A DNA stretch of 64,000 nucleotides from Sphingobium sp. (GTDB taxonomy: Bacteria; Pseudomonadota; Alphaproteobacteria; Sphingomonadales; Sphingomonadaceae), in contig QFQF01000004.1 of NCBI GenBank assembly GCA_003248935.1, positions 1 through 64,000 of the forward strand. The letters are read 5' to 3'. The notes under the pieces were generated by a model. The model was not told where the DNA came from. It did not search any database and saw nothing but the letters and a program-made list of their open reading frames with translations. The translations under genes and the position numbers were made by a program. Shown here in pieces: positions 42,773 to 51,193 of this stretch (the first letter of the stretch is position 1; the number at the start of each line of letters is the position of its first letter).

Positions 42773-43573
42773 ATGATCGAACCGATGGACGTAAAAGCGG
42801 AAGACCAGTCGGCATTCCCCGATGCGATCGATTCGACGCTGAAGCCAAGCTCCGCCCTGGTGCCCAAGCGCCCGCTGATGATGCGGATCGGCAAACGGTA
42901 TCTGGGGACAATCAATCGCTGGATCATGTCGTCCTCCCGCGTACCGGACCTCCCCGTGTTCGACACCAGCATTTTCCCTTGGATCGCCGCGTTCGAAGCG
43001 CAATGGCAGGACATCAGGGAAGAGGCAGCCGCGGCGCTTCAGAATCTGAACAGCATACCCCCGCTCGCCAGCATCTCTCCCGACCATCGGCGGATCGCTC
43101 CGGCGGGCCGGTGGCGATCCTATTTCCTGATGGGCTATGGCTACCGCATCGAGGAAAATTGCGCCGCCTGCCCGAAAACGGCGGCGATCGTCTCGCGCAT
43201 CCCCAACATCAACACCGCCTTCTTCTCCATTCTGGTGCCCGGCACGCACATCCCGCCGCACACCGGCGCATCGAAGGCACTGCTGACCTGCCACCTCGGC
43301 ATCCAGGTGCCGGAGACGTTCGAGAACTGCCGCATGCGGGTCGATGAGCAGTGGGTCCATTGGTGCGAAGGCAAGGCGCTGGTGTTCGATGACGTGTTCC
43401 AGCACGAGGTCCACAACAATACGGACGAAACGCGTATTGTGCTGCTGGTCCAGTTCCGGCGGCCGGTCGGTCTGGTCGGCAAGATCGTTGGCGGACTGTT
43501 CCTCGGGGCCTTGCGTCGTTCCCGCTTCGTGCAGGACGCACGGCGGGGCGTTGCCGAATGGTCGGCCAAATAA
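42773..43573 (+). CDS. Aspartyl/asparaginyl beta-hydroxylase-like dioxygenase
   Basis: A 266-residue member of the AspH/LpxO family of Fe(II)/2-oxoglutarate enzymes. Metal-site landmarks are HIPPHTGASKALLTCHLGI (about residues 161-179) and FDDVFQHEVHNNTDETR (about 206-222), giving two His ligands, with Arg in DETRIVLLVQFRRP for 2-oxoglutarate. A C-terminal hydrophobic segment around 230-247 suggests membrane association, as in LpxO, which hydroxylates lipid A acyl chains. Sphingomonads use glycosphingolipids in place of LPS, so the target may be a sphingolipid; this is inference. It is convergent with the GT-C gene (6 bp). Confidence 0.88.
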   Translation: MIEPMDVKAEDQSAFPDAIDSTLKPSSALVPKRPLMMRIGKRYLGTINRWIMSSSRVPDLPVFDTSIFPWIAAFEAQWQDIREEAAAALQNLNSIPPLASISPDHRRIAPAGRWRSYFLMGYGYRIEENCAACPKTAAIVSRIPNINTAFFSILVPGTHIPPHTGASKALLTCHLGIQVPETFENCRMRVDEQWVHWCEGKALVFDDVFQHEVHNNTDETRIVLLVQFRRPVGLVGKIVGGLFLGALRRSRFVQDARRGVAEWSAK

Positions 43574-43579
43574 GCGCCT

Positions 43580-45241
43580 TCAATGTTCGATGCGGTACAG
43601 CGCCGCAAATCCATTGCCTGCTGCTCTTGTCACCGCCCTTGCCGTCAAAGGATGATCGGTCGGCAGATCGGCGTTGATCAGCAGGATATAATCGAATGCG
43701 CGCCAGCGCTGCAGATACGCGTCCGAAGGCGCCGATTGCCCCAGCATGGCCGGAAACGGGATCGCGGACACATGGGTCGAAAGCGCACGCCATGGCGGCC
43801 TGACCCGCAACGGCTGCTGCCCCGGCACCGTGAACAAAGTGGGCAGGAAGACCCTGTCCCGGATTAGTGCCAGCGCGGGCCAGTGGCGTTGCGTTTCGAC
43901 CATCGGTCCCGGGCCGCCCGCCATCACCCGGCCGACCGGCACCGCCGTGCCCGCTCGCCAGTCCTGCCGCAACACCAACAGGGACGAACCGGCGGGGACG
44001 AGACGCGTGACGGCGAACATCTGCCACAAATCCCTTTCCCGTTCGCTCCAAACCATCCCGATCCATGCGATCCGCAGGCAGAGCGCGAGGCCGAGAAGCA
44101 GAGCGGCGACGCGATCGGTGCGCAACGCGCCGAACTGCGGACGCACCCCGGCCACGAAAGCAAGCGCGAGCATCGGCGGCAGGCGGCGCTGAATCCAGGT
44201 CGCATCCCCGATCGAGCGCGGCGCGATCAGCGTCAGCAAGGCAAGCCCAAGACAGGCGATCATCAGCCCCGCATGGACCCGCAACCGCCGCGTCCATAGC
44301 GCCCAGCCGACGATCGCGACCAGCGGCAGGGCAAAAAACAGATCGATGCGCGCATCATAGCTGAGCAGTGGCGAAGCGAACATCTTCGCGATGCGCAGCG
44401 GATTGAACAGTTCGCCGAATGTCAGCGGGCCTTCGGGCTCCAATCCGGCATGGGCGCCGGGCGGATTGGGCGCGATCAGGAACAGGAACAGCAACGGCAG
44501 CCCGCATGCGAGCGCCAGCACGCCCAATGACCGAATGTGGTGGAAACGCTGGTCCACCGCGACAACGGCATCCCAGCGATCGCCGAGCGACAGTCCGCCC
44601 ATCAGGACGGCGAAGAAAAACAACGCGAACGGATGAACCAGCAACAGGGCCGCCGCCACGGCCACAAAGGCCGCTCCGGTGGTGATGATGCCCCGCTTGC
44701 CCAGATGGCGGCACAGGACCGCCGCGCACAGGGCAGCCGCAAGCCCGATCTGGAAATTCAGGAAGCCCGCTATCGCCGTCGTCGACCAGGCGAAGAACAA
44801 CGCCGCCGCCTGCCACGGATGAAAGCCGCCGAACAGCGCGCGGTTCAGCAACACCGCGCCGAGCGGCGGCCCCAGGATCATCGCCACCTGAAGCCCCTTG
44901 TCGATCACCGCGAAAGGCAGGACGCGCATCAGACCGGCGGCAACGAAATCCACGCCGATGTTCGTCGATGCCTGAGACCAGACCGCTTCGTACATCGTCG
45001 AGAACGGCCAGGCATCCATGCCCCCGGAAAGCAGCCAGATGCGCGCCAGATGATTCGGATAGTCAAGCACGGGCGGGAAAGCCACGAACAGCATGGGAAG
45101 CGTCGCGAGGAGCAGCAGGCCGATCACAAAAATCACCGCGCCGCTTCCCGCCGCCGGAGCGGACCCGCTGGCGGGATCAGCCGCGCTTCGTTTCAGAGGC
45201 CACATTTTTCGCGCATGAAGCACGCCGGCAGCGAATGGCAT
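43580..45241 (-). CDS. Multi-pass membrane protein, GT-C glycosyltransferase-like
   Basis: A 553-residue membrane protein with about ten hydrophobic segments and a large C-terminal soluble part (from about 415). FPPVLDYPNHLARIWLL, an Asp-containing first periplasmic loop near residues 55-71, resembles lipid-linked sugar GT-C transferases. It starts in the TGATG overlap with the upstream GT2-GtrA gene and is therefore coupled to it. Together they likely make and then use a polyprenyl-phosphate sugar. Donor and acceptor are unknown. An alternative start is Met13. Confidence 0.78.
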   Translation of the reverse strand: MPFAAGVLHARKMWPLKRSAADPASGSAPAAGSGAVIFVIGLLLLATLPMLFVAFPPVLDYPNHLARIWLLSGGMDAWPFSTMYEAVWSQASTNIGVDFVAAGLMRVLPFAVIDKGLQVAMILGPPLGAVLLNRALFGGFHPWQAAALFFAWSTTAIAGFLNFQIGLAAALCAAVLCRHLGKRGIITTGAAFVAVAAALLLVHPFALFFFAVLMGGLSLGDRWDAVVAVDQRFHHIRSLGVLALACGLPLLFLFLIAPNPPGAHAGLEPEGPLTFGELFNPLRIAKMFASPLLSYDARIDLFFALPLVAIVGWALWTRRLRVHAGLMIACLGLALLTLIAPRSIGDATWIQRRLPPMLALAFVAGVRPQFGALRTDRVAALLLGLALCLRIAWIGMVWSERERDLWQMFAVTRLVPAGSSLLVLRQDWRAGTAVPVGRVMAGGPGPMVETQRHWPALALIRDRVFLPTLFTVPGQQPLRVRPPWRALSTHVSAIPFPAMLGQSAPSDAYLQRWRAFDYILLINADLPTDHPLTARAVTRAAGNGFAALYRIEH

Positions 45242-46470
45242 CAGGACGCCGCTCGCGCCTCAACCGCGACGACGCTTTCGGCCGCACGGTTCGCCCCGCG
45301 CCGTTGATGCCATACCAGCCGGGTCGCGGCGCCGAAATTGAACACCGCGCTCATCAAAGCGCCAGCGATGCCCGCGAGCGGCCAGTTGTCGACGCCCTGA
45401 AGGACGAGGTCGGCGACACCGATATTGGCCAGCCCGCCGATCGCGCATACGGCACAGAAAACGAAATAGCCGATGATGAAGCGCCTGCCCTTCAAACGCT
45501 GCGAGCGGTAGGTGACGGAATTGTTCACGACATAGTTCAGGGTCATCGCACAGACGGTCGCGATCGCCTGTGCCGGCAGGAAGGTCACGCCCAGCAGCCA
45601 CATGCCCTTCAGCACCGCAAGATGCAGCAGCAGGCCTAGGCCGCCGACCGCGCAGAACAGCAGGAACTTGGGCGGGACAAGGCCGCGCGTCAGCTTCTCC
45701 ACCAGCAGGAAGAAGAATTCGGCAAGCACCATCAGGTCCAGTTTCGATTCCCCCTCCGCCCGGTTCCGGAACTGATAGGGCACCTCTACGACCCGCAGCG
45801 CACGCGGCGATGAGGTGAGAATATCCAGCAGGATCTTGTAGCCCTGCTGCGAAAGGTCATGGACGCAGGCGTGGAACACGTCGCGACGAATCGCAAAGAA
45901 GCCGCTCATCGGATCGCTGACCTTGCTGCCGATGACGAAATGCGAACACCAGGTCGCAAAGTCGCTCATCCGCCGCCGCCCCTTTGCCCAGTCCCCAAAT
46001 CCCCCGCCCTCGCCATGACGGGTACCGATGACGAGATCGGCATCCGTCGTGCGCAGCAGGTCGAGCATGGGCAGAAGCACGCGCTCGTCATGCTGCATAT
46101 CGGCGTCGATCACGGCGAGACAGTCGGCGCTTGAGGCAAGCGCGCCCTCGACCACGGCGGAGGCAAGCCCGCGCCGCCCGACCCGCCGGATACAACGCAC
46201 GGGATAACCGTCCCGCGCCGCGCGCAGCACTTCGCCCGCGGTACCGTCCGGGCTGTCGTCGTCGACGACGATCAGTTCCCAGACCACCTCGCCCATCACC
46301 GCATCGATAGCCTCCACCAGAGGGCGGATGTTGCGGCGCTCATTATAGGCCGGCGCGATGATCGAAAGATCAGGGACGAAGAACGAACGAACAGGTGAAG
46401 CAACCGCGCCATGATCAGATGCGGTCGCAGGCATGCCGACTGTCAGCGCATTATCCAAGCCCACGTGCAT
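45241..46470 (-). CDS. Glycosyltransferase family 2 fused to GtrA domain
   Basis: A 409-residue dolichol-phosphate-mannose-synthase-like enzyme. The GT2 domain (about 30-265) begins DLSIIAPAYNERRNIRPLVE, with WELIVVDDDSPDGTAGEVLR, CLAVIDADMQHDERVLLPM (the DxD-like catalytic acidic motif), and SKVSDPMSGFFAIRRDVFH. The C-terminal GtrA-like domain has four hydrophobic helices (about 273-390) and flips or anchors the lipid-linked sugar. The fusion is common in alphaproteobacteria. The start could be a later Met (residue 13). The product is probably polyprenyl-phosphate-hexose used by the coupled GT-C protein. Confidence 0.92.
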   Translation of the reverse strand: MHVGLDNALTVGMPATASDHGAVASPVRSFFVPDLSIIAPAYNERRNIRPLVEAIDAVMGEVVWELIVVDDDSPDGTAGEVLRAARDGYPVRCIRRVGRRGLASAVVEGALASSADCLAVIDADMQHDERVLLPMLDLLRTTDADLVIGTRHGEGGGFGDWAKGRRRMSDFATWCSHFVIGSKVSDPMSGFFAIRRDVFHACVHDLSQQGYKILLDILTSSPRALRVVEVPYQFRNRAEGESKLDLMVLAEFFFLLVEKLTRGLVPPKFLLFCAVGGLGLLLHLAVLKGMWLLGVTFLPAQAIATVCAMTLNYVVNNSVTYRSQRLKGRRFIIGYFVFCAVCAIGGLANIGVADLVLQGVDNWPLAGIAGALMSAVFNFGAATRLVWHQRRGANRAAESVVAVEARAAS

Positions 46471-46869
46471 TCGTCATTCCACGAACTCCGGACCGCATAG
46501 CGTTAATGATGCATGAACTTTTCGCGGCAACGCATGATGGACCAAAAGGTTCGGCACTGCACAATCGATTTACATCTATTCTTCCGCAACCGCGAGCAAG
46601 TCACAGAAATGAAAGATAAATTTCTCTTTATATGCCATGCTATCCGGGAATTGACCCTAAATGGGACGAGCATATATTATTTAATATTTTCAAGTATTTG
46701 ATATCATGTCGAATTCGATTTCACGGACGCGTGATCGTCAACACTGCGCGCCTTCGGCTCTTCGTACGCAGCCGGACCTGTCCTGCCACGGTACGGCGGG
46801 CATTTTGCTCCGCAGGTGCACAACAAGCGTCTGGCCAGCGCCCCGCAACTCGGCTAGGCGACACAACCG
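46471..46869. other. Intergenic region with an AT-rich block
   Basis: 399 bp between the GT2 gene (minus) and the YqaA-like gene (plus). At about 46600-46710 the base composition drops well below the surroundings, with runs such as GCATATATTATTTAATATTT. This is the most AT-rich stretch outside dnaA and the phage switch region. No gene is supported here: the longer plus-strand frame (46632-47372) overlaps the YqaA-like gene in another frame. The block may hold the promoter of the YqaA-like gene or be foreign DNA. Confidence 0.5.
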
Positions 46870-47505
46870 ATGCTCAATCGGCTCTATCAGTGGACGCTGG
46901 CAAAAGCGGCCCATCCGCAGGCGGAGCGCTGGCTCGCCCTCTTCTCCTTTATGGAATCGAGTTTTTTTCCGATTCCGCCGCATCCGCTGCTCGGCCTGAT
47001 GTGCCTTGCCAAGCCGGAGAAGGCGCTGCGGTTCGGGATCATCTGTACTGTCGCATCCGTCCTTGGCGGTCTGCTGGGCTATGCGATCGGCGCGATGTTC
47101 TTCGCGGCGCTGGGGGACTCGCTGCTCCATGCGCTGGGTCTGGCGAAAAGCTTCCCGTCGGCACAATGCTATCTGCGCGAATATGGCGCGGAGATCATCC
47201 TGATCAAAGGCGCGACGCCGATCCCGTTCAAGCTGATCACCATCACGGCAGGCTTCATCGGCCTGTCGCTGTTCACCTTCATCTGGGCCAGTATCCTGTC
47301 GCGCGGATTCCAGTTCATGCTGGTCGGCTTCCTGTTCTGGAAGTTCGGACGTCCGATCAAGGCGTTCATTGAGAAATATCTGGCCATGCTGTCCGCGCTG
47401 TTCCTGGTGCTGATCGTCGGCGGTTTCATCGCCGCATCGATGCTGACCGGCGGCACGGCGAAGACCGACAAATGTTCGCAGGTTGCCGCGACCGCATCGC
47501 GCTGA
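46870..47505 (+). CDS. YqaA-like VTT/DedA-superfamily membrane protein
   Basis: A 211-residue inner-membrane protein. MLNRLYQWTLAKAAHPQAER, FMESSFFPIPPHPLL (re-entrant helix with the Pro-rich loop) and LIKGATPIPFKLITITAGFI, the second Pro loop, are typical of YqaA-type VTT proteins, which are related to DedA lipid scramblases. About four to five hydrophobic helices follow. Function in the host is unknown; lipid transport is inferred from the superfamily. It begins the lnt/metK run (36 bp before lnt). Confidence 0.88.
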   Translation: MLNRLYQWTLAKAAHPQAERWLALFSFMESSFFPIPPHPLLGLMCLAKPEKALRFGIICTVASVLGGLLGYAIGAMFFAALGDSLLHALGLAKSFPSAQCYLREYGAEIILIKGATPIPFKLITITAGFIGLSLFTFIWASILSRGFQFMLVGFLFWKFGRPIKAFIEKYLAMLSALFLVLIVGGFIAASMLTGGTAKTDKCSQVAATASR

Positions 47506-47540
47506 TGGCCAACGACTGATCCACGCTTGCAAGGACTGGC

Positions 47541-49109
47541 GTGACCGGCGATAGCGGCGTCGTGCTCGCCCGTCGCCCCCGCCTCACCGGCGCCATCGCC
47601 GCCCTCGTCGCGGGCGCGCTGGCCGCCACCGGCTTCGCGCCGCTGGGCCTGTGGCCGGTGACGCTCGCGGCCTTCGCGATCCTCCTGTATCTGTCGTTGA
47701 CGGCAACCGGGCGGGGCGACGCCTTCCTGCGCGGATGGAGTTTCGGCGTCGGGCATTTCACCATCGGTCTCAACTGGATCGCCCATGCCTTCACCTTTCA
47801 GGACGCGATGCCGCACTGGTTCGGCTATGGCGCGGTGATCCTGCTCTCGCTCTACCTCGCGCTCTATCCCGGCCTAACGGCACTGGTTGCATGGCGATTC
47901 GGCCGCAACTTGCCGCCCGGCGGCTTCATCGCGCTTTTCGCCGGATGCTGGATCATCAGCGAATATGCGCGCGCAACGCTGTTCACCGGCTTCGCCTGGA
48001 ACCCGCTCGGCGTCGTATGGATACCGACCGGCGCCGCCATCGGTGCGCGGCTGGTGGGCACATATGGCCTTGGCGGACTGACCATCCTCGCCGCGGGGGC
48101 GCTGTTGCTGGCGGTCCGGCGGCAATGGCGTCCCGCCAGCATCGCCGTCCTGCCCATGATGCTGTGCCTTGGCTGGGGACTGACGGTCCGGCTGACGACG
48201 CTTGCTCCCGCAAGCGGCCCTGCGGTCCGTGTCGTCCAGCCCAACATCGGCCAGCAGGACAAATATGACCCCGCAGCCGAGGAAGCGAATTTTCGCAAAC
48301 TGGCGCAGCTTTCGGGCGAGGCCGACGCGCACCCCCGGCTGCTGTTCTGGCCGGAGGCGGCGATCCCCGCCTATCTCGACATGGAGCCGGCGTGGCGCAC
48401 GCGCCTTGCGATGCTGCTCGGCCCCAACGACCTGCTCCTGACCGGTGGCGACAAGGTCTATTTCAAGGAGCAGACGGACCCGCTCGCCCAGTACCGGACA
48501 CTCTCCGGCGCGAACAACAGCCTCTGGGTCGTCGCCCCCGACGCGCGCCTCATCGGCCGCTATGACAAGGCGCACCTGGTGCCTTACGGCGAGTATCTGC
48601 CGATGCGGCCGATCCTTTCGGCAATCGGCCTTTCGCGGCTGGTGCCCGGCGATGTCGACTTCTGGCCCGGCCCGGGCCCGCGGACGCTCTCCCTGCCCGC
48701 CGCAGGCGGTCGACCGGCGCTCCGGATGGGCGTCCAGATCTGCTACGAGATCATCTTTTCAGGACAGGTGGTGGACGAGGCGGACAGGCCCGACTTCCTG
48801 TTCAACCCGTCCAACGACGCGTGGTTCGGAAGCTGGGGCCCGCCGCAGCACCTGGCGCAGGCACGGCTGCGCGCCGTGGAGGAAGGCATCCCCGTCATAC
48901 GCTCCACCCCGACCGGTATTTCCGCCGTGGTCGACGCAAACGGCACGCTGCTGCACAGCCTGCCGCATCAACGGGCGGGCTTCATCGCCGCCGTTCTGCC
49001 GCCCCGCGCCGCGCCGACGCCCTTCTCCCGCACCGGCAACTGGGCACCCATGGCGCTGGCGCTTCTGTTCGTCGGCTTCGCCATTGCAACGCGCAAGGCC
49101 AGAGGCTAA
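47541..49109 (+). CDS. lnt: Apolipoprotein N-acyltransferase
   Basis: Last step in lipoprotein maturation; transfers an acyl chain to the N-terminal Cys of outer-membrane lipoproteins such as the MltA and DUF4136 proteins here. The 522 residues have an N-terminal membrane region (about six helices, residues 15-220) and a C-terminal nitrilase domain. The catalytic triad is visible in LLFWPEAAIPAY (Glu), RYDKAHLVPYGEYLP (Lys) and VQICYEIIFSGQVV (Cys). A C-terminal helix ends the protein. Length and order are typical. metK follows after 74 bp. Confidence 0.95.
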   Translation: MTGDSGVVLARRPRLTGAIAALVAGALAATGFAPLGLWPVTLAAFAILLYLSLTATGRGDAFLRGWSFGVGHFTIGLNWIAHAFTFQDAMPHWFGYGAVILLSLYLALYPGLTALVAWRFGRNLPPGGFIALFAGCWIISEYARATLFTGFAWNPLGVVWIPTGAAIGARLVGTYGLGGLTILAAGALLLAVRRQWRPASIAVLPMMLCLGWGLTVRLTTLAPASGPAVRVVQPNIGQQDKYDPAAEEANFRKLAQLSGEADAHPRLLFWPEAAIPAYLDMEPAWRTRLAMLLGPNDLLLTGGDKVYFKEQTDPLAQYRTLSGANNSLWVVAPDARLIGRYDKAHLVPYGEYLPMRPILSAIGLSRLVPGDVDFWPGPGPRTLSLPAAGGRPALRMGVQICYEIIFSGQVVDEADRPDFLFNPSNDAWFGSWGPPQHLAQARLRAVEEGIPVIRSTPTGISAVVDANGTLLHSLPHQRAGFIAAVLPPRAAPTPFSRTGNWAPMALALLFVGFAIATRKARG

Positions 49110-49183
49110 AGCGGCGTACATAAACTTTTCTTTATGTCGGTTCCGCACTTGCGATCCGGCAACCTCAGCCAAGTGGGAGTCCC
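49110..49183 (+). promoter_or_regulatory. Structured leader of metK, candidate SAM-responsive element
   Basis: The 74-base leader has ACATAAA-CTTTTC-TTTATGT (49118-49137), a 7 bp stem, then CACTTG (49146-49151) pairing with CAAGTG (49169-49174) around CGATCCGGCAACCTCAGC. The pairing arm is next to the GGGAG ribosome-binding site of metK. GGCAACC also occurs in the core of SAM-I superfamily riboswitches, but the rest of the leader is too short for SAM-I and does not match SAM-II. I call it a candidate translational switch only. Confidence 0.4.
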
Positions 49184-50389
49184 ATGCGCAGCGAATATCT
49201 GTTTACGTCGGAGAGCGTATCCGAGGGTCATCCGGACAAGGTCGCGGACCAGATTTCGGACGCCATTGTCGACCTGTTCCTTTCCAAGGATCCCGAAGCG
49301 CGCATCGCGTGCGAAACGCTGACGACCACGCAGCTCGTGGTTCTGGCGGGCGAAATTCGCTGCAAGGGCGTCTATGAGGATGGCGCTTGGGCCGCCGGCG
49401 CGCAGGAAGAGATCGAGAAGGCCGTGCGCGAGACGGTGAAGCGCATCGGTTATGAGCAGGACGGCTTCCACTGGGAGAGCTTCCGGTTCGAGAACAATCT
49501 GCATGGCCAGTCCGCGCACATCGCGCAGGGTGTCGATGCGGCCGGGAACAAGGACGAGGGCGCGGGCGACCAGGGCATCATGTTCGGCTTCGCCTGCGAC
49601 GAGACACCCGACCTCATGCCCGCGACGCTCGACTACAGCCACAAGATCCTCGCGCGCATGGCGGCCGACCGCCATTCGGGTGCGGCCCCCTTCCTGGAGC
49701 CGGACGCCAAGAGCCAGGTCACCCTGCGCTTCAAGGACGGCAAGCCCGTCGCGGCGACCGCGATCGTCGTCTCGACCCAGCACGGCAAAGGCTATGACGC
49801 AGGCGAGAAGGAAGCCGAACTCAAGGGCTATGTGAAGAAGGTGGTCGCCGACATCCTGCCCGCCGACCTGCTGTCGGACGAAACCGTCTACCACATCAAC
49901 CCGACCGGCAGTTTCGAGATCGGCGGGCCGGACGGCGACGCCGGCCTCACCGGCCGCAAGATCATTGTCGACACCTATGGCGGCGCGAGCCCGCACGGCG
50001 GCGGCGCGTTCAGCGGCAAGGACCCGACGAAGGTCGACCGTTCGGCCGCATATATCACCCGCTATCTCGCCAAGAACGTGGTAGCCGCGGGCCTCGCCAA
50101 GCGCTGCACGATCCAAATCGCCTACGCGATCGGCGTATCGGAACCGCTGTCGCTTTATGTCGACACGCACGGCACCGGCACGGTCGGCGACGACAAGATC
50201 GAGATCGCAATCAAGGGCATCAAGGAACTGGGCGGTCTGACTCCGCGCGGCATCCGTACCCATCTCGGCCTCAACAAGCCGATCTACCAGCCGTCGGCCG
50301 CCTATGGCCATTTCGGCCGGAAGCCGGAAGGTGACTTCTTCCCGTGGGAGAAGACCGACCTCGTCGACAAGCTGAAGGCCGCACTCTGA
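49184..50389 (+). CDS. metK: S-adenosylmethionine synthetase
   Basis: Makes SAM from methionine and ATP. The 401 residues include LFTSESVSEGHPDKVADQIS, where the ATP-site His lies in GHPDK, GAGDQGIMFGFACDET with the conserved GDQGIMFG loop, and GGGAFSGKDPTKVDRSAAY, the P-loop-like signature. All residues around the metal site (Asp in GHPDK and DQGI) are present. GGGAG lies seven bases before the ATG. A hairpin (50432-50463) follows the stop. It is transcribed from the leader region after lnt. Confidence 0.97.
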   Translation: MRSEYLFTSESVSEGHPDKVADQISDAIVDLFLSKDPEARIACETLTTTQLVVLAGEIRCKGVYEDGAWAAGAQEEIEKAVRETVKRIGYEQDGFHWESFRFENNLHGQSAHIAQGVDAAGNKDEGAGDQGIMFGFACDETPDLMPATLDYSHKILARMAADRHSGAAPFLEPDAKSQVTLRFKDGKPVAATAIVVSTQHGKGYDAGEKEAELKGYVKKVVADILPADLLSDETVYHINPTGSFEIGGPDGDAGLTGRKIIVDTYGGASPHGGGAFSGKDPTKVDRSAAYITRYLAKNVVAAGLAKRCTIQIAYAIGVSEPLSLYVDTHGTGTVGDDKIEIAIKGIKELGGLTPRGIRTHLGLNKPIYQPSAAYGHFGRKPEGDFFPWEKTDLVDKLKAAL

Positions 50390-50431
50390 CCTCCGGCCGG
50401 GTGGCCTGAACGGCCGTCCCATCTGACACGC

Positions 50432-50463
50432 AAGCCCGCCCCTCACACCGAGGTGGCGGGCTT
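50432..50463 (+). terminator. Hairpin terminator after metK
   Basis: AAGCCCGCC (50432-50440) pairs with GGCGGGCTT (50455-50463), and inner CCTC/GAGG (50441-50444/50450-50453) extends the stem to 13 bp with loop ACACC. A weak T-rich run (CGTCGTTCC) follows. Confidence 0.8.
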
Positions 50464-50593
50464 CGTCGTTCCGGGCAAGGCGGCACGAGAGCCCGCCATC
50501 AAGACCAACGCGGCATTAACCAGTCACTAGGCCGGTCGTTCTAAAAGACGTCCGACACAGAAACATGCGGGTTGCGGCGTTGGAGTTAGCGTA

Positions 50594-51175
50594 ATGAACA
50601 GGCTGTATGACGAACATGACCGGCGGCTGAGCGTTGGCGGTCCGGCGCGAGAGGAACGCCTGCGTTCCGCCGCCGCGCCCGGACGCGGCAACGGCAGCAT
50701 GCTGATGCCCAGTCGCCTGCTGCTGCTTGCGATTGTGCTTGCCGTCATCGGCTACATCCAGCTTCGCGACCGGCTGTCCCTCCCCGGCGCCGTCGCCAGC
50801 ACCGACACGCCCGCCTACCTCATGGACAGTATCAAGGCGCCCTTTGCCCTCTGCGGCAGCGGTTCGTCGCAGAATTGCGTGGCCGACGGCGGGTCGATCG
50901 TGCTGCGCGGCGCGGTCGTCATGCTGGACGATGTGTCCGTGCCCCGTGCGATCGGATCGGCCTGCCCGGCCGAACATGCCATAGGCATCAAGGCGGCGGC
51001 CCGTCTGCGCGCCTTGCTGAGCGACGGGGCGTTCGACATCGACCGCGCGATGACGGGCAACGATACGCCCGGACGGTTCCATGCCCGGCTGACGCGCGAC
51101 GGCATGTCCATCGGCCAGATGCTGGTGTCAGAGGGACTGGCGCGGCACCCGGGTGCCGGGGGCTGGTGCGCCTGA
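50594..51175 (+). CDS. SNase-like (nuclease-fold) membrane-anchored protein
   Basis: A 193-residue protein with a membrane helix at about 38-58 and a C-terminal SNase-like OB-fold: GGSIVLRGAVVMLDDVSVPR, ACPAEHAIGIKAAARLRALL, and TPGRFHARLTRDGMSIGQML followed by GLARHP. The alignment of these with thermonuclease shows that the first catalytic Arg and the catalytic Glu appear replaced (V/M and Arg), although a later Arg remains in TPGRF. It therefore may bind nucleic acid without cutting. Two Cys pairs could form disulfides. It follows the metK terminator and is convergent with the ABC permease gene. Confidence 0.75.
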   Translation: MNRLYDEHDRRLSVGGPAREERLRSAAAPGRGNGSMLMPSRLLLLAIVLAVIGYIQLRDRLSLPGAVASTDTPAYLMDSIKAPFALCGSGSSQNCVADGGSIVLRGAVVMLDDVSVPRAIGSACPAEHAIGIKAAARLRALLSDGAFDIDRAMTGNDTPGRFHARLTRDGMSIGQMLVSEGLARHPGAGGWCA

Positions 51176-51193
51176 CCCGGCACGCCCGCGCGG

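Noticed and set aside
46632..47372. Plus-strand 246-codon frame overlapping the YqaA-like gene.
   Set aside because: It lies in a different frame from a clear membrane-protein gene and has no protein features.
49110..49183. SAM-II or SAM/SAH riboswitch call for the metK leader.
   Set aside because: The consensus of either class could not be aligned by eye; only generic stems and GGCAACC are present.
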